Positions 15,341 to 22,321 of a stretch of 26,249 nucleotides of DNA are shown in pieces. The notes under the pieces were generated by a model. That model did not search any database, was not told where the DNA came from, and saw nothing but the letters and a program-made list of their open reading frames with translations. The stretch spans positions 1-26,249 of the forward strand of contig JAFAAV010000042.1 of the NCBI GenBank assembly GCA_023426375.1, written 5' to 3'. The translations under genes and the position numbers were made by a program. This DNA is from Actinomycetes bacterium. Its GTDB lineage: Bacteria > Actinomycetota > Actinomycetes > Actinomycetales > Micrococcaceae. Position 1 is the stretch's first letter. Every line of letters starts with the position of its first letter.

Positions 15341-16264
15341 ATGCATTCAAGGCATCACTCTGCCCCCAGAACAGTCACCTCCCTCTCCATGGGGTTCCTC
15401 CTCGCCCTGAGTCTCGCGGCCTGCGGATCCGCCGCGGACCGAGCCACCAACGCATCGAGCACCGCCCCGAGAATCGCCTCCGCGCCCATGAGCACGGAAA
15501 ATGCCTACGAGGGGGTCGCCACCGAGCAGACGCCCGTGTACTGGGCAGGGACCGGTGAGCAGTCCGAATTCCTGTTCCGTGAATTCCGCACTCCAACCTC
15601 CGCAGACACCGTAGATCCCGTGGCAGAGGCCGTGGTCATGATGACCACGCTCGAACCACTCGACGAGGATTACCGGTCGATGTGGACTGCGGTGGAATCC
15701 GTTGGCACTTCCGTGTCACCCAACGGCACCATCACCGTGGATCTACCCTCGAGCGCTTTCGCCAACAATCTGTCAGCCGATGACGCGCAGTTGGCCCTCC
15801 AACAACTCGTCTACACCGTGTCCGCTTCGGCCGTGACGGCGGGACTCCTGGACGCAACAACGGCCAAGGAGGTCCGGATCCTGGTGGACGGGCAATCGGA
15901 GTACAAGGCGTTCGGGTCGGTCGATATCAACGAGCCCATTACCCGGGATGCGTCCCTGGCCGCCCCGGTGTGGTTGATTGATCCGCAGACGGGAACGACC
16001 TCGGGTTCGCCGGTCACCGTGTTCGGGCGAGTGCTGCCGGAATACGCGTCCGCGCGGTGGGAAGTCATCCCCCGGGGACAGGACGATCCCGTTAAATCAG
16101 GTGAGATCGCCCAGGCCTCAGAATCTCCGGCTTCCACCGCGGGCACGGAGTTCCGGATTCCCGTGGAGGTTCCAGCCGGCGAGTACACCGTCCGCGTGAC
16201 CGGTTCGAACAAGGACGGGCATGAAATCGTGGATGATCACCCGGTCAAGGTTGCCGAGGACTGA
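15341..16264 (+). CDS. secreted lipoprotein with GerMN and Gmad2 domains
   Basis: This 307-residue protein has a lipoprotein signal: basic N-terminus, a hydrophobic core, and lipobox LAAC with the lipidated cysteine near residue 28. The mature part appears to hold a GerMN-like domain (about 60-200: PVYWAG..., EAVVMMTTLEP and a SPNGTITVDLPSSAF...ALQQLVYTVSAS pattern, followed by KEVRILVDGQ) and an Ig-like Gmad2 domain (about 205-305: PVWLIDPQTGTTSGSPVTVFGRV...YTVRVTG). These domains were named from spore germination protein GerM but are widespread in non-sporulating actinobacteria, where their role is unclear. The ATG has GGGGTGGTGA about seven bases upstream. It is a single plus-strand gene between phoH (divergent) and rsmE (convergent). 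Confidence 0.8.
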   Translation: MHSRHHSAPRTVTSLSMGFLLALSLAACGSAADRATNASSTAPRIASAPMSTENAYEGVATEQTPVYWAGTGEQSEFLFREFRTPTSADTVDPVAEAVVMMTTLEPLDEDYRSMWTAVESVGTSVSPNGTITVDLPSSAFANNLSADDAQLALQQLVYTVSASAVTAGLLDATTAKEVRILVDGQSEYKAFGSVDINEPITRDASLAAPVWLIDPQTGTTSGSPVTVFGRVLPEYASARWEVIPRGQDDPVKSGEIAQASESPASTAGTEFRIPVEVPAGEYTVRVTGSNKDGHEIVDDHPVKVAED

Positions 16265-16316
16265 ACCCGCTCAGGGTCCGGAGACAGAGGAAAAGCATCC
16301 CACCGACTCGTGGCTC

Positions 16317-16336
16317 CACACGGGAATGAACGTGTG
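16317..16336. terminator. short hairpin between the lipoprotein gene and rsmE
   Basis: CACACG (16317-16322) and CGTGTG (16331-16336) form a 6-bp stem around an 8-base loop, in the only gap (77 bp) between the convergent lipoprotein and rsmE genes. The stem is weak and lacks a T-run, so it is only a possible terminator. Confidence 0.3.
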
Positions 16337-16341
16337 ACGGT

Positions 16342-17103
16342 TCAGGTCCAACGACCGGTCAAGGCACAGAGCGCTGCCAAAGCGGCCGGCCCCGCTGTCG
16401 AGGCGCGCATGACCTCGTTTCCCAATTTCAAGGGCTGGGCTCCCGCAGCGACGAATCGCTCGAGTTCCTGATCACTGATCCCGCCCTCGGGGCCAACGAT
16501 CAATCCGATCGACCCCGCCCGTGAGAATTCATCGGACGAGAAAGCACCCCAGGAAACGTCGGATGATTCATGCAGGACGAACCACCGGGTACCGGTCGAG
16601 CGCTGGATCAATGACACCAGCCCGCTGGAGTTCACGTGGTCTCCGAGCTCCGGCCAGCGGGCGCGCCGGGACTGTTTCGCCGCAGCAGTCATCGTGGACT
16701 GCCACTTGGCCAGCGTCTTGGCGGCGCGTTCGGGCTTGAGCCGCACGATGCTGCGGTCCGCCTGCCACGGGATCACGCGGTCCACACCGAGCTCGGTGGC
16801 ACTCTCGGCCGCCTGTAAATCACGATCCCCCTTGGCCAGCGCCTGGACCAGAACGAACTCGGTAGCAGGTGCCGACTCATGCGTCACGGACGCAACCCGC
16901 ACGGTCATGGAATCTTTCTCACCGCTGAGGAATTCGCACGCCACCCGAGTCCCCGCGCCGTCCACAAGGTCAAGGGTCTCCCCGGCACGGAGCCTGCGCA
17001 CGGTAACGGCATGACGCGCCTCAGCGCCGGTAAGGACGAATTCCTCACCGGCGCTGGCGGCGTTCAAGTCACCGGGATCGGCGAAAAAGACCGGGTCCGT
17101 CAC
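16342..17103 (-). CDS. rsmE: 16S rRNA (uracil1498-N3)-methyltransferase
   Basis: RsmE methylates U1498 of 16S rRNA using S-adenosylmethionine. The 253-residue protein has an N-terminal PUA-like fold (HAVTVRRLRAGETLDLVDGAG) and a SPOUT domain with a trefoil knot: VQALAKGDRDLQAAESATELGVDRVIPWQADRSIV, then the SAM-binding LIVGPEGGIS near 205-213 and a LGNEVMRASTAGPAALAAL end. The last motif is usually LRTSTAG; here Met-Arg-Ala-Ser still keeps the Arg and Ser. The GTG start (17101-17103) overlaps the dnaJ stop by four bases (GTGA), so it is coupled to dnaJ, an order seen in most actinobacteria. The terminal part is complete and nothing is truncated. Confidence 0.95.
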   Translation of the reverse strand: MTDPVFFADPGDLNAASAGEEFVLTGAEARHAVTVRRLRAGETLDLVDGAGTRVACEFLSGEKDSMTVRVASVTHESAPATEFVLVQALAKGDRDLQAAESATELGVDRVIPWQADRSIVRLKPERAAKTLAKWQSTMTAAAKQSRRARWPELGDHVNSSGLVSLIQRSTGTRWFVLHESSDVSWGAFSSDEFSRAGSIGLIVGPEGGISDQELERFVAAGAQPLKLGNEVMRASTAGPAALAALCALTGRWT

Positions 17104-18242
17104 AGATCGTTGAACCGATCCTTGAGGCGGGAGAAGAAACCGCCGGATGACGGCGTGTTCACGGTGGTCGCGTCCGAACGACGCTCGCCTCGCAGTTCGG
17201 CCAACTGTTCGAGCAACTCGCGCTGTTCGGAGTTCAGATCCTGTGGAGTTTCCACCTCGATGTGCACCTGCAGGTCACCGCGGCCCTTACCGCGCAGGTG
17301 GGTCACACCCAGGTCCTCAATCGTCACGGTGGCACCGGACTGGGTGCCCGAGGCGACGTCCACGTCTCGAGCGCCGTCGAACGTCTCGAGCTGGACCGTA
17401 GTACCCAGGGCGGCGGACGTCATGGGAATGCGGATGCGCGCGTGGAGGTCGTCACCTTCGCGGTGGAAGGTGGGATCGGGATCGACCTTGAGCTCCACAT
17501 AGAGGTCGCCGTTGGGCCCGCCGGCGGTGCCGGCCTCGCCCTGACCGGAGAGCCGGATGCGGTTGCCGGACTGGATGCCCGCGGGAATCTTGATGGTCAA
17601 CGGCCGGCGATCGCGCACGCGGCCCTCGCCGTAGCACTCGTGGCACGGGTTCTCGATCACTGTGCCGAAGCCGTTGCACGAAGCGCACGGTGCCTGCGTA
17701 GTGACCACGCCCAGGATGGACTGCTTCTGGTACTGCATGTGTCCGGAGCCGCGGCACATGGAGCAGGTCGTGGGGCTGGTGCCGGGCTGGCAGCACGAGC
17801 CTTGACAGGTGGGACACACGACCGCGGTGTCCACGGTGATGTCTTTCTCAACACCGAACACGGCGTCTTTGAGGGAGATCCGCACGTTGATGAGCGCGTC
17901 CTGGCCCTGCCGGGTCCGCGACTGCGGTCCGCGCTGGCCGGCGGCACCCGCGCCCTGGAAAAACGTCTCGAAAATATCTGCGAAGCCGAAGCCCGAGCCG
18001 GGGAATCCCCCGCCGAAGCCGGTGTCGGTTCCGTTCTCGTTACCCGTGGCGTCGTAGACGCGGCGCTTCTCGGGGTCGGCCAGAACGTCGTTCGCGTGGG
18101 AGACGCGCTTGAACTCTTCGGCCGCCTCCGGGGAGGGATTCACATCCGGGTGGAGTTTGCGGGCCTTCTTGCGGTAGGCGCGCTTGATCTCTTCCGGGCT
18201 GGCATCCCGGGTCACGCCCAGGGTTTCGTAGTGATCGCTCAC
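17100..18242 (-). CDS. dnaJ: chaperone DnaJ (type I, second actinobacterial copy)
   Basis: DnaJ stimulates DnaK ATPase activity and hands over unfolded proteins. The 380-residue protein has a J domain with HPD at 31-33, a Gly/Phe-rich linker, four zinc-finger repeats and a C-terminal substrate-binding domain. Zinc repeats read CPTCQGSC, CSMCRGSG, CASCNGFG and CHECYGEG; all eight cysteine ligands are present, but the first lacks its final Gly (Cys instead). Because it sits next to hrcA rather than dnaK, it corresponds to the second actinobacterial DnaJ (DnaJ2). The start is GTG at 18240-18242; no strong ribosome site is visible. It follows hrcA by 73 bp and overlaps rsmE. HrcA/CIRCE control is likely through the shared transcript. 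Confidence 0.96.
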   Translation of the reverse strand: MSDHYETLGVTRDASPEEIKRAYRKKARKLHPDVNPSPEAAEEFKRVSHANDVLADPEKRRVYDATGNENGTDTGFGGGFPGSGFGFADIFETFFQGAGAAGQRGPQSRTRQGQDALINVRISLKDAVFGVEKDITVDTAVVCPTCQGSCCQPGTSPTTCSMCRGSGHMQYQKQSILGVVTTQAPCASCNGFGTVIENPCHECYGEGRVRDRRPLTIKIPAGIQSGNRIRLSGQGEAGTAGGPNGDLYVELKVDPDPTFHREGDDLHARIRIPMTSAALGTTVQLETFDGARDVDVASGTQSGATVTIEDLGVTHLRGKGRGDLQVHIEVETPQDLNSEQRELLEQLAELRGERRSDATTVNTPSSGGFFSRLKDRFNDL

Positions 18243-18315
18243 GATGGAATCGATTCTTCTTTCGTCAGTGTGTTTTTCTCAACGCGGATGGGGGACGGTG
18301 CCTCAGTGGGCGCCG

Positions 18316-19329
18316 CTACTCCCCCAAGGTGTGGGACAAATAGCGTGCCACGGCGCGCACCGCTGCCATGGTGGAGGGGTAATCCATGCGGGTGGGGCCC
18401 ACCACGCCCAGTTTGGACACGGATTCTGGGCCGTAGCCGGTGGCCACCACGGAGGTTTCCATGAGCGGATCGTCACTACTGTCCGATCCGATGCGCACGG
18501 CCACACCACGAGCATCCTGTTGCATCTCTGACAACAATCGCAGCATGACCACTTGTTCCTCAAGTGCTTCGAGCACGGGACTGATACTGAGAGCAAAGTC
18601 ACCGCTGAAGCGCGCCAGGTTCGCCGTTCCGGCCATGACCAGCCGGTGGTCTTCCGACGACGCCGCGAGCGAGGTGAGTGCCTCGGCCACCACCGCTCCG
18701 GCCTCGGTGAGCTCGTGCGGCAATTGCTGAACCAGGTTGGCTGCCCCCACGGGGACGTCCTGTAGCGGCCGACCCACGACCGATGCCAAGACCCGGGCCC
18801 TCAGTTCCATGAGTTCCTGCTCGGGCAGCGCGCGATTGATTTCTATGATGCGCTGCAGAACCCGGCCGGACGTGGGGATGAACACCACCAACAGGGAGGT
18901 GCCACCCACGTCCACGAGTTCCACGTGGCGCAGCGTGGTCCCGGACGCCGCGGGGTACTGGATCACCGCAACCTGGTGCGTGAGCTGCGCGAGGAGCCGT
19001 ACGGTGCGCTCCATGGCGTCATCCAGGTCGTCCGCGCCGTCGAGGAATGACTGAATGGCTCGCTTCTGCGGAGAGGACAACGGTCGTAAGGAGGCGATTT
19101 GATCCACGAACGTCCGGTAGCCCTTGTCCGTGGGAATACGGCCCGAGCTGGTGTGCGGAGCCACGATCAGTCCGTCTTCCTCCAGCGCGGCCATGTCGTT
19201 GCGGACCGTGGCGGACGAGACACCCAGTTGATGACGTTCCACCAGCGCCTTGGAACCGACGGGCTCGCGAGAATGGACGTAGTCCTCAACAATGGCTCGC
19301 AAAATCTCTGCTCTGCGCGGCTGACTCAT
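18316..19329 (-). CDS. hrcA: heat-inducible transcription repressor HrcA
   Basis: HrcA represses class I heat-shock operons by binding CIRCE. The 337-residue protein begins with a winged-helix domain (SQPRRAEILRAIVEDYVHSREPVGSKAL...GVSSATVRNDMAALEEDGLI) and continues with the GAF-like and dimerisation parts (SSGRIPTDKGYRTFVDQ; LVDVGGTSLLVVFIPTSGRV; ending VGPTRMDYPSTMAAVRAVARYLS). The ATG at 19327-19329 was chosen over a longer frame (to 19380) because GGGGAGGTGA lies about seven bases upstream. It heads the hrcA-dnaJ-rsmE group, with a CIRCE-like element 73 bp upstream, so autoregulation is likely. Length and domains are normal. Confidence 0.96.
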   Translation of the reverse strand: MSQPRRAEILRAIVEDYVHSREPVGSKALVERHQLGVSSATVRNDMAALEEDGLIVAPHTSSGRIPTDKGYRTFVDQIASLRPLSSPQKRAIQSFLDGADDLDDAMERTVRLLAQLTHQVAVIQYPAASGTTLRHVELVDVGGTSLLVVFIPTSGRVLQRIIEINRALPEQELMELRARVLASVVGRPLQDVPVGAANLVQQLPHELTEAGAVVAEALTSLAASSEDHRLVMAGTANLARFSGDFALSISPVLEALEEQVVMLRLLSEMQQDARGVAVRIGSDSSDDPLMETSVVATGYGPESVSKLGVVGPTRMDYPSTMAAVRAVARYLSHTLGE

Positions 19330-19401
19330 TCGTGTCACCTCCCCGGAGTGTACGGACGCGGACCATGTCTGCGGACCCATGATCGGCCCGACGGCACAAT
19401 T

Positions 19402-19428
19402 TTGGCACTCAATGATTGACAGTGCTAA
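19402..19428. promoter_or_regulatory. CIRCE-like operator upstream of hrcA
   Basis: TTGGCACTC-N9-CAGTGCTAA matches the CIRCE consensus TTAGCACTC-N9-GAGTGCTAA with one mismatch in each arm and the correct 9-base spacer. It lies 73 bp upstream of the hrcA start and 88 bp upstream of the DUF3097 start on the opposite strand. HrcA would be expected to bind it and repress hrcA-dnaJ-rsmE. Confidence 0.8.
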
Positions 19429-19436
19429 TTCACATC

Positions 19437-19442
19437 AGTTTA
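19437..19442 (-). promoter_or_regulatory. possible -10 element for hrcA
   Basis: Minus-strand TAAACT lies 8 bp upstream of the CIRCE-like arm, which would put the operator at or just after the transcription start, the usual CIRCE position. No good -35 is visible. Confidence 0.3.
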
Positions 19443-19515
19443 GCGCCGTTACACCGGGACGCCATTTGGTACGCTCGCGGCTGATCATCCACCCCGCACG
19501 TGAGGACAGCGCATC

Positions 19516-20385
19516 GTGACAGCATCCGGTTGGAACTGGGGTCCGCAGGATTTGAGCAGCCCATCGGTTGCTCGAACCGGCCCCGTGGCTCGGGATACCG
19601 CCCTGGAACCGGGAATGGTGCTCGAGGATGCCCAGACCGGATGGGTGGGTGCGGCTGTGAGCCTGGAAACCATCGGCGGCATGCGCGTGGTCGGCCTGGA
19701 GGATCGACACGGCAAGATCAAGACTTTCCCCCTGGGGCCGGGATTTCTCCTGGACGGTGAGCCCATCAAGCTCGGTCCTCCCGCGCGGAAGACCGGTCCC
19801 AAGAAACCGGCCCGCACCCGTTCGGGTTCGGTCGCCGTGGAGGGTCTGCGTGCGAGCGTGGCCAAGGAATCCCGTATCTGGGTGGAGGGCTATCACGACG
19901 CCGAACTGGTCGCCAAGGTCTGGGGTCACGACCTGGCGGTCGAGGGCATCGTGGTGGAGCCACTTCACGGGATCGATGACCTCCCCTCCGCGGTCCGTGA
20001 ATTCAACCCCGGTCCGAAACGCCGGCTGGGAGTTCTGGTCGATCACCTGGTGGCCGGGTCAAAGGAGTCCCGGATCGCTGCCGATGCCCTCCGGGTCCCC
20101 GGTGCCCAGGGAAATCTGCTCGTCCTGGGCCACCCCTACGTGGATATTTGGCAAGCCGTGAAACCTTCGGTACTGGGACTGAAGGAATGGCCGGTGATTC
20201 CCCGCGGAATCGATTGGAAGACCGGTATGGCCCAGGCTTTGGGCCTGCCCCACAAAACACCGGCGGATATCGGCCAGGCGTGGCAAGCAATCCTGGCCCG
20301 TGTGGATTCCTATGCGGACCTGGAGCCGTCATTGCTCGGAAGGGTCGAAGAACTCATCGACTTTCTCACAGCGCCGCAGGAGTGA
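19516..20385 (+). CDS. DUF3097 family protein
   Basis: This 289-residue protein belongs to an actinobacteria-restricted family of unknown function (DUF3097). The N-terminal part (about 30-95) is a small beta-rich domain with VGAAVSLETIGGMRVVGLEDRHGKIKTFPLGPGFLLDGEPI; a basic Pro/Lys/Arg linker follows; the C-terminal part begins SVAVEGLRASVAKESRIWVEGYHDAELVAKVWG and has a Toprim-like feel, with Glu in WVEGYHDAELV and Asp in LVDHLVAGSKESRIA. The resemblance to Toprim is my inference and has not been tested. The start is GTG at 19516 with GAGGAC upstream; it is divergent from hrcA, with the CIRCE-like site between them. No obvious partner gene is adjacent except DUF4870 126 bp downstream. Confidence 0.82.
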   Translation: MTASGWNWGPQDLSSPSVARTGPVARDTALEPGMVLEDAQTGWVGAAVSLETIGGMRVVGLEDRHGKIKTFPLGPGFLLDGEPIKLGPPARKTGPKKPARTRSGSVAVEGLRASVAKESRIWVEGYHDAELVAKVWGHDLAVEGIVVEPLHGIDDLPSAVREFNPGPKRRLGVLVDHLVAGSKESRIAADALRVPGAQGNLLVLGHPYVDIWQAVKPSVLGLKEWPVIPRGIDWKTGMAQALGLPHKTPADIGQAWQAILARVDSYADLEPSLLGRVEELIDFLTAPQE

Positions 20386-20435
20386 GGTGGCGTGAATTAC
20401 ACCGTCGTTTCAGCCCGAACACAGCATGCTTACCC

Positions 20436-20441
20436 TAGAAT
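20436..20441 (+). promoter_or_regulatory. possible -10 element (TAGAAT) for the DUF4870 gene
   Basis: TAGAAT lies 70 bp upstream of the DUF4870 gene start in the 126-bp gap after DUF3097. There is no clear -35. The rest of the gap shows no structure that I recognise. Confidence 0.3.
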
Positions 20442-20511
20442 GGTCGGAATACCTCCAGCGCAGTGACACTTTGCACTACGGGCTCGTAGCCCCGGAAAGA
20501 GATAACAAGTA

Positions 20512-20964
20512 GTGGTTGATCAAGCACCAGCCCGCTCCGGCTCCCGACCGGCCGCCACGGACGCTCCCGCATTCGAGAGCATTCCCGCTCAGTCCGAGCC
20601 CTTGGACATCACGCAGGACAAGCAGTGGGCCACTCTCGCGCACCTGGGTGGTGTTGCTGGCGCTTTGCCCAGTTACCTGATTTTTCGTGCCGTGGGTGAT
20701 CGTGGTCCCTTCACCAAACAGGAATCCCGCGAAGCCCTGAATTTTTCCTTGCTGCCTACCCTGATCATTCTGGCAAGCATCGCTCTGGCTCTGCTTCCCG
20801 CGGTCGGGTGGATTTTCGCTCTCGTGGCGGCCGTGGCCTGGATCGTGCTCGCCGTTCAATCGGTGGTGGCCGGCATCAAGGTCAACCAGGGTGAGCCCTA
20901 CCAGTACCGTGGCAACACGCACCTGTTCGACAAGTTGCAGTCCAAACGTTCCGTCAAGGCCTGA
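20512..20964 (+). CDS. DUF4870 domain membrane protein
   Basis: This 150-residue protein matches DUF4870, small membrane proteins of unknown function. A disordered N-terminus (about 1-35, Pro/Ala/Ser-rich) precedes the family core: KQWATLAHLGGVAGALPSYLIFR (first helix with the conserved HLGG), GPFTKQESREALNF, then two hydrophobic helices (about 80-100 and 101-122) and a terminal QGEPYQYRGNTHLF-type segment. It starts with GTG at 20512; GGAAAGAG is upstream, at a longer than usual spacing. It faces hemW head-on, with a hairpin terminator between. Function is not inferable. Confidence 0.85.
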   Translation: MVDQAPARSGSRPAATDAPAFESIPAQSEPLDITQDKQWATLAHLGGVAGALPSYLIFRAVGDRGPFTKQESREALNFSLLPTLIILASIALALLPAVGWIFALVAAVAWIVLAVQSVVAGIKVNQGEPYQYRGNTHLFDKLQSKRSVKA

Positions 20965-20998
20965 TCGGCCCCGAGGACGACCAAGATTTGACGACGCC

Positions 20999-21025
20999 GC
21001 CGCGTCCGGTTGATCCGGACGCGGC
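20999..21025 (+). terminator. hairpin terminator after the DUF4870 gene
   Basis: GCCGCGTCCGG (20999-21009) and CCGGACGCGGC (21015-21025) form a perfect 11-bp stem with a 5-base loop, followed by AGTTTCGTT on the plus strand. It is 34 bp after the stop codon and 51 bp from the end of hemW on the other strand, so it can serve both genes. Confidence 0.8.
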
Positions 21026-21076
21026 AGTTTCGTTGGCGCTGGGTTCTGCTGCGCTGAGAGGTTTACTGCTGTGGCG

Positions 21077-22321
21077 TTACCAGTCGAGGAGGCGGCGCGT
21101 CACGGCGTCGGCCATGAGTCGGCCCTGGTCGGTGAGGATCACGCGACCGGCAATTGCGGCTGCTCCGTCAACCCAGCCGTCGGCGATGAGTCCGGCCACG
21201 GCGTTGCGTCCCTCGGGTCGCAGGCTCGAAGTGTCCAGCCCCTCCCGGATCCGGATGCCCAGCATCACGTGCTCGAGGTACTGGGTGTCATGATCCAAGG
21301 TTTCGCGGCCCACCGCGGGTGAGAGCCCGTCGCGAATCTTGTTCGTGTACGGCAGCGGGTGTTTGATGTTCCACCAGCGCACACCGTCCATGTGCGAATG
21401 CGCCCCCGGTCCGATCCCCCACCAGTCCTGATTGCGCCAGTAGGCGATGTTGTGGGCACTGCGATTTTGCTCGGGGCTGCGGCCCTCGGCCGCGCGGGAC
21501 CAGTTGGAGACCTCGTACCACTCGAATCCGGCCTCGCGCAGGAGGCGGTCGGCCAACATGTACTTCTCCGCCTGGTCGTCCGGATCCACCTGCGGAACCT
21601 CACCGCGCCGGATCTGAGCCGCGAGCTTGGTGCCGTCCTCGATGATCAGTGAATACGCGGAAATGTGGTCCGGTTCCAATGCCAGGGCTGCTTCCACGGA
21701 TCGCTTCCAATCCGCCACCGACTCCCCCGGCGTTCCGTAAATCAGATCCACGCTGGCCGAAAGCCCTGACTTGCGCGCACCCGCAACGGCCAACGGCACG
21801 TTCGCCGGGGTGTGGGTGCGTTCCAGGACTCTCAGCACGTGCGGCACAGCGGATTGCATCCCGAAGGACACCCGCGTCACGCCAGCCTCCGCGAGGACCT
21901 CAAAGGTGCGGTCCGTGACCGAATCGGGATTCGCCTCCACCGTGACCTCGGCATTCGGGGCCAGCCCGAAGCTGTCCCGTGCCTGCCTGAGGACATCGGC
22001 GAGGTTCTCGGCCGGAAGCAACGTGGGGGTGCCCCCGCCGAAGAACACGCTGTGCAACGGGCGCGCTGGTGCCCCGGCGGCGTCGAGAACGGAACGGCCG
22101 AAGCGGACTTCCGCGGCGGCGTCGTGATGGTAATCGTCACGGGACACGTCCGGACCCAGCTGGGACATCGTGTACGTGTTGAAGTCGCAGTACCCGCAGC
22201 GCACGGCACAGAACGGGACGTGAACGTACAGACTCAGGGTGCGTTCGCCCGCCCGGGCAACGGCACTCGACGGGAGGGACCCGTCTGCGGGAGCCGGATC
22301 CCCTTCGGGCTGAGCGGGCAT
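21077..22321 (-). CDS. hemW: radical SAM heme chaperone HemW
   Basis: HemW is a radical SAM protein that binds heme and is reported to insert it into respiratory proteins; it was long misannotated as oxygen-independent coproporphyrinogen oxidase. The 414-residue product has the CxxxCxxC cluster motif CAVRCGYCDF at about 38-47 and lacks the additional Cys that true HemN has at the fourth position (Phe here). Other landmarks are FFGGGTPTLL, EVTVEANPDSV, RVSFGMQSA, SVDLIYGTPGES, SAYSLIIEDGT, YEVSNWSR and GIGPGAHSH. The start codon overlaps the lepA stop by one base (TAATG), so it is translationally coupled to lepA. The C-terminal HemN-type domain is complete. Confidence 0.96.
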   Translation of the reverse strand: MPAQPEGDPAPADGSLPSSAVARAGERTLSLYVHVPFCAVRCGYCDFNTYTMSQLGPDVSRDDYHHDAAAEVRFGRSVLDAAGAPARPLHSVFFGGGTPTLLPAENLADVLRQARDSFGLAPNAEVTVEANPDSVTDRTFEVLAEAGVTRVSFGMQSAVPHVLRVLERTHTPANVPLAVAGARKSGLSASVDLIYGTPGESVADWKRSVEAALALEPDHISAYSLIIEDGTKLAAQIRRGEVPQVDPDDQAEKYMLADRLLREAGFEWYEVSNWSRAAEGRSPEQNRSAHNIAYWRNQDWWGIGPGAHSHMDGVRWWNIKHPLPYTNKIRDGLSPAVGRETLDHDTQYLEHVMLGIRIREGLDTSSLRPEGRNAVAGLIADGWVDGAAAIAGRVILTDQGRLMADAVTRRLLDW

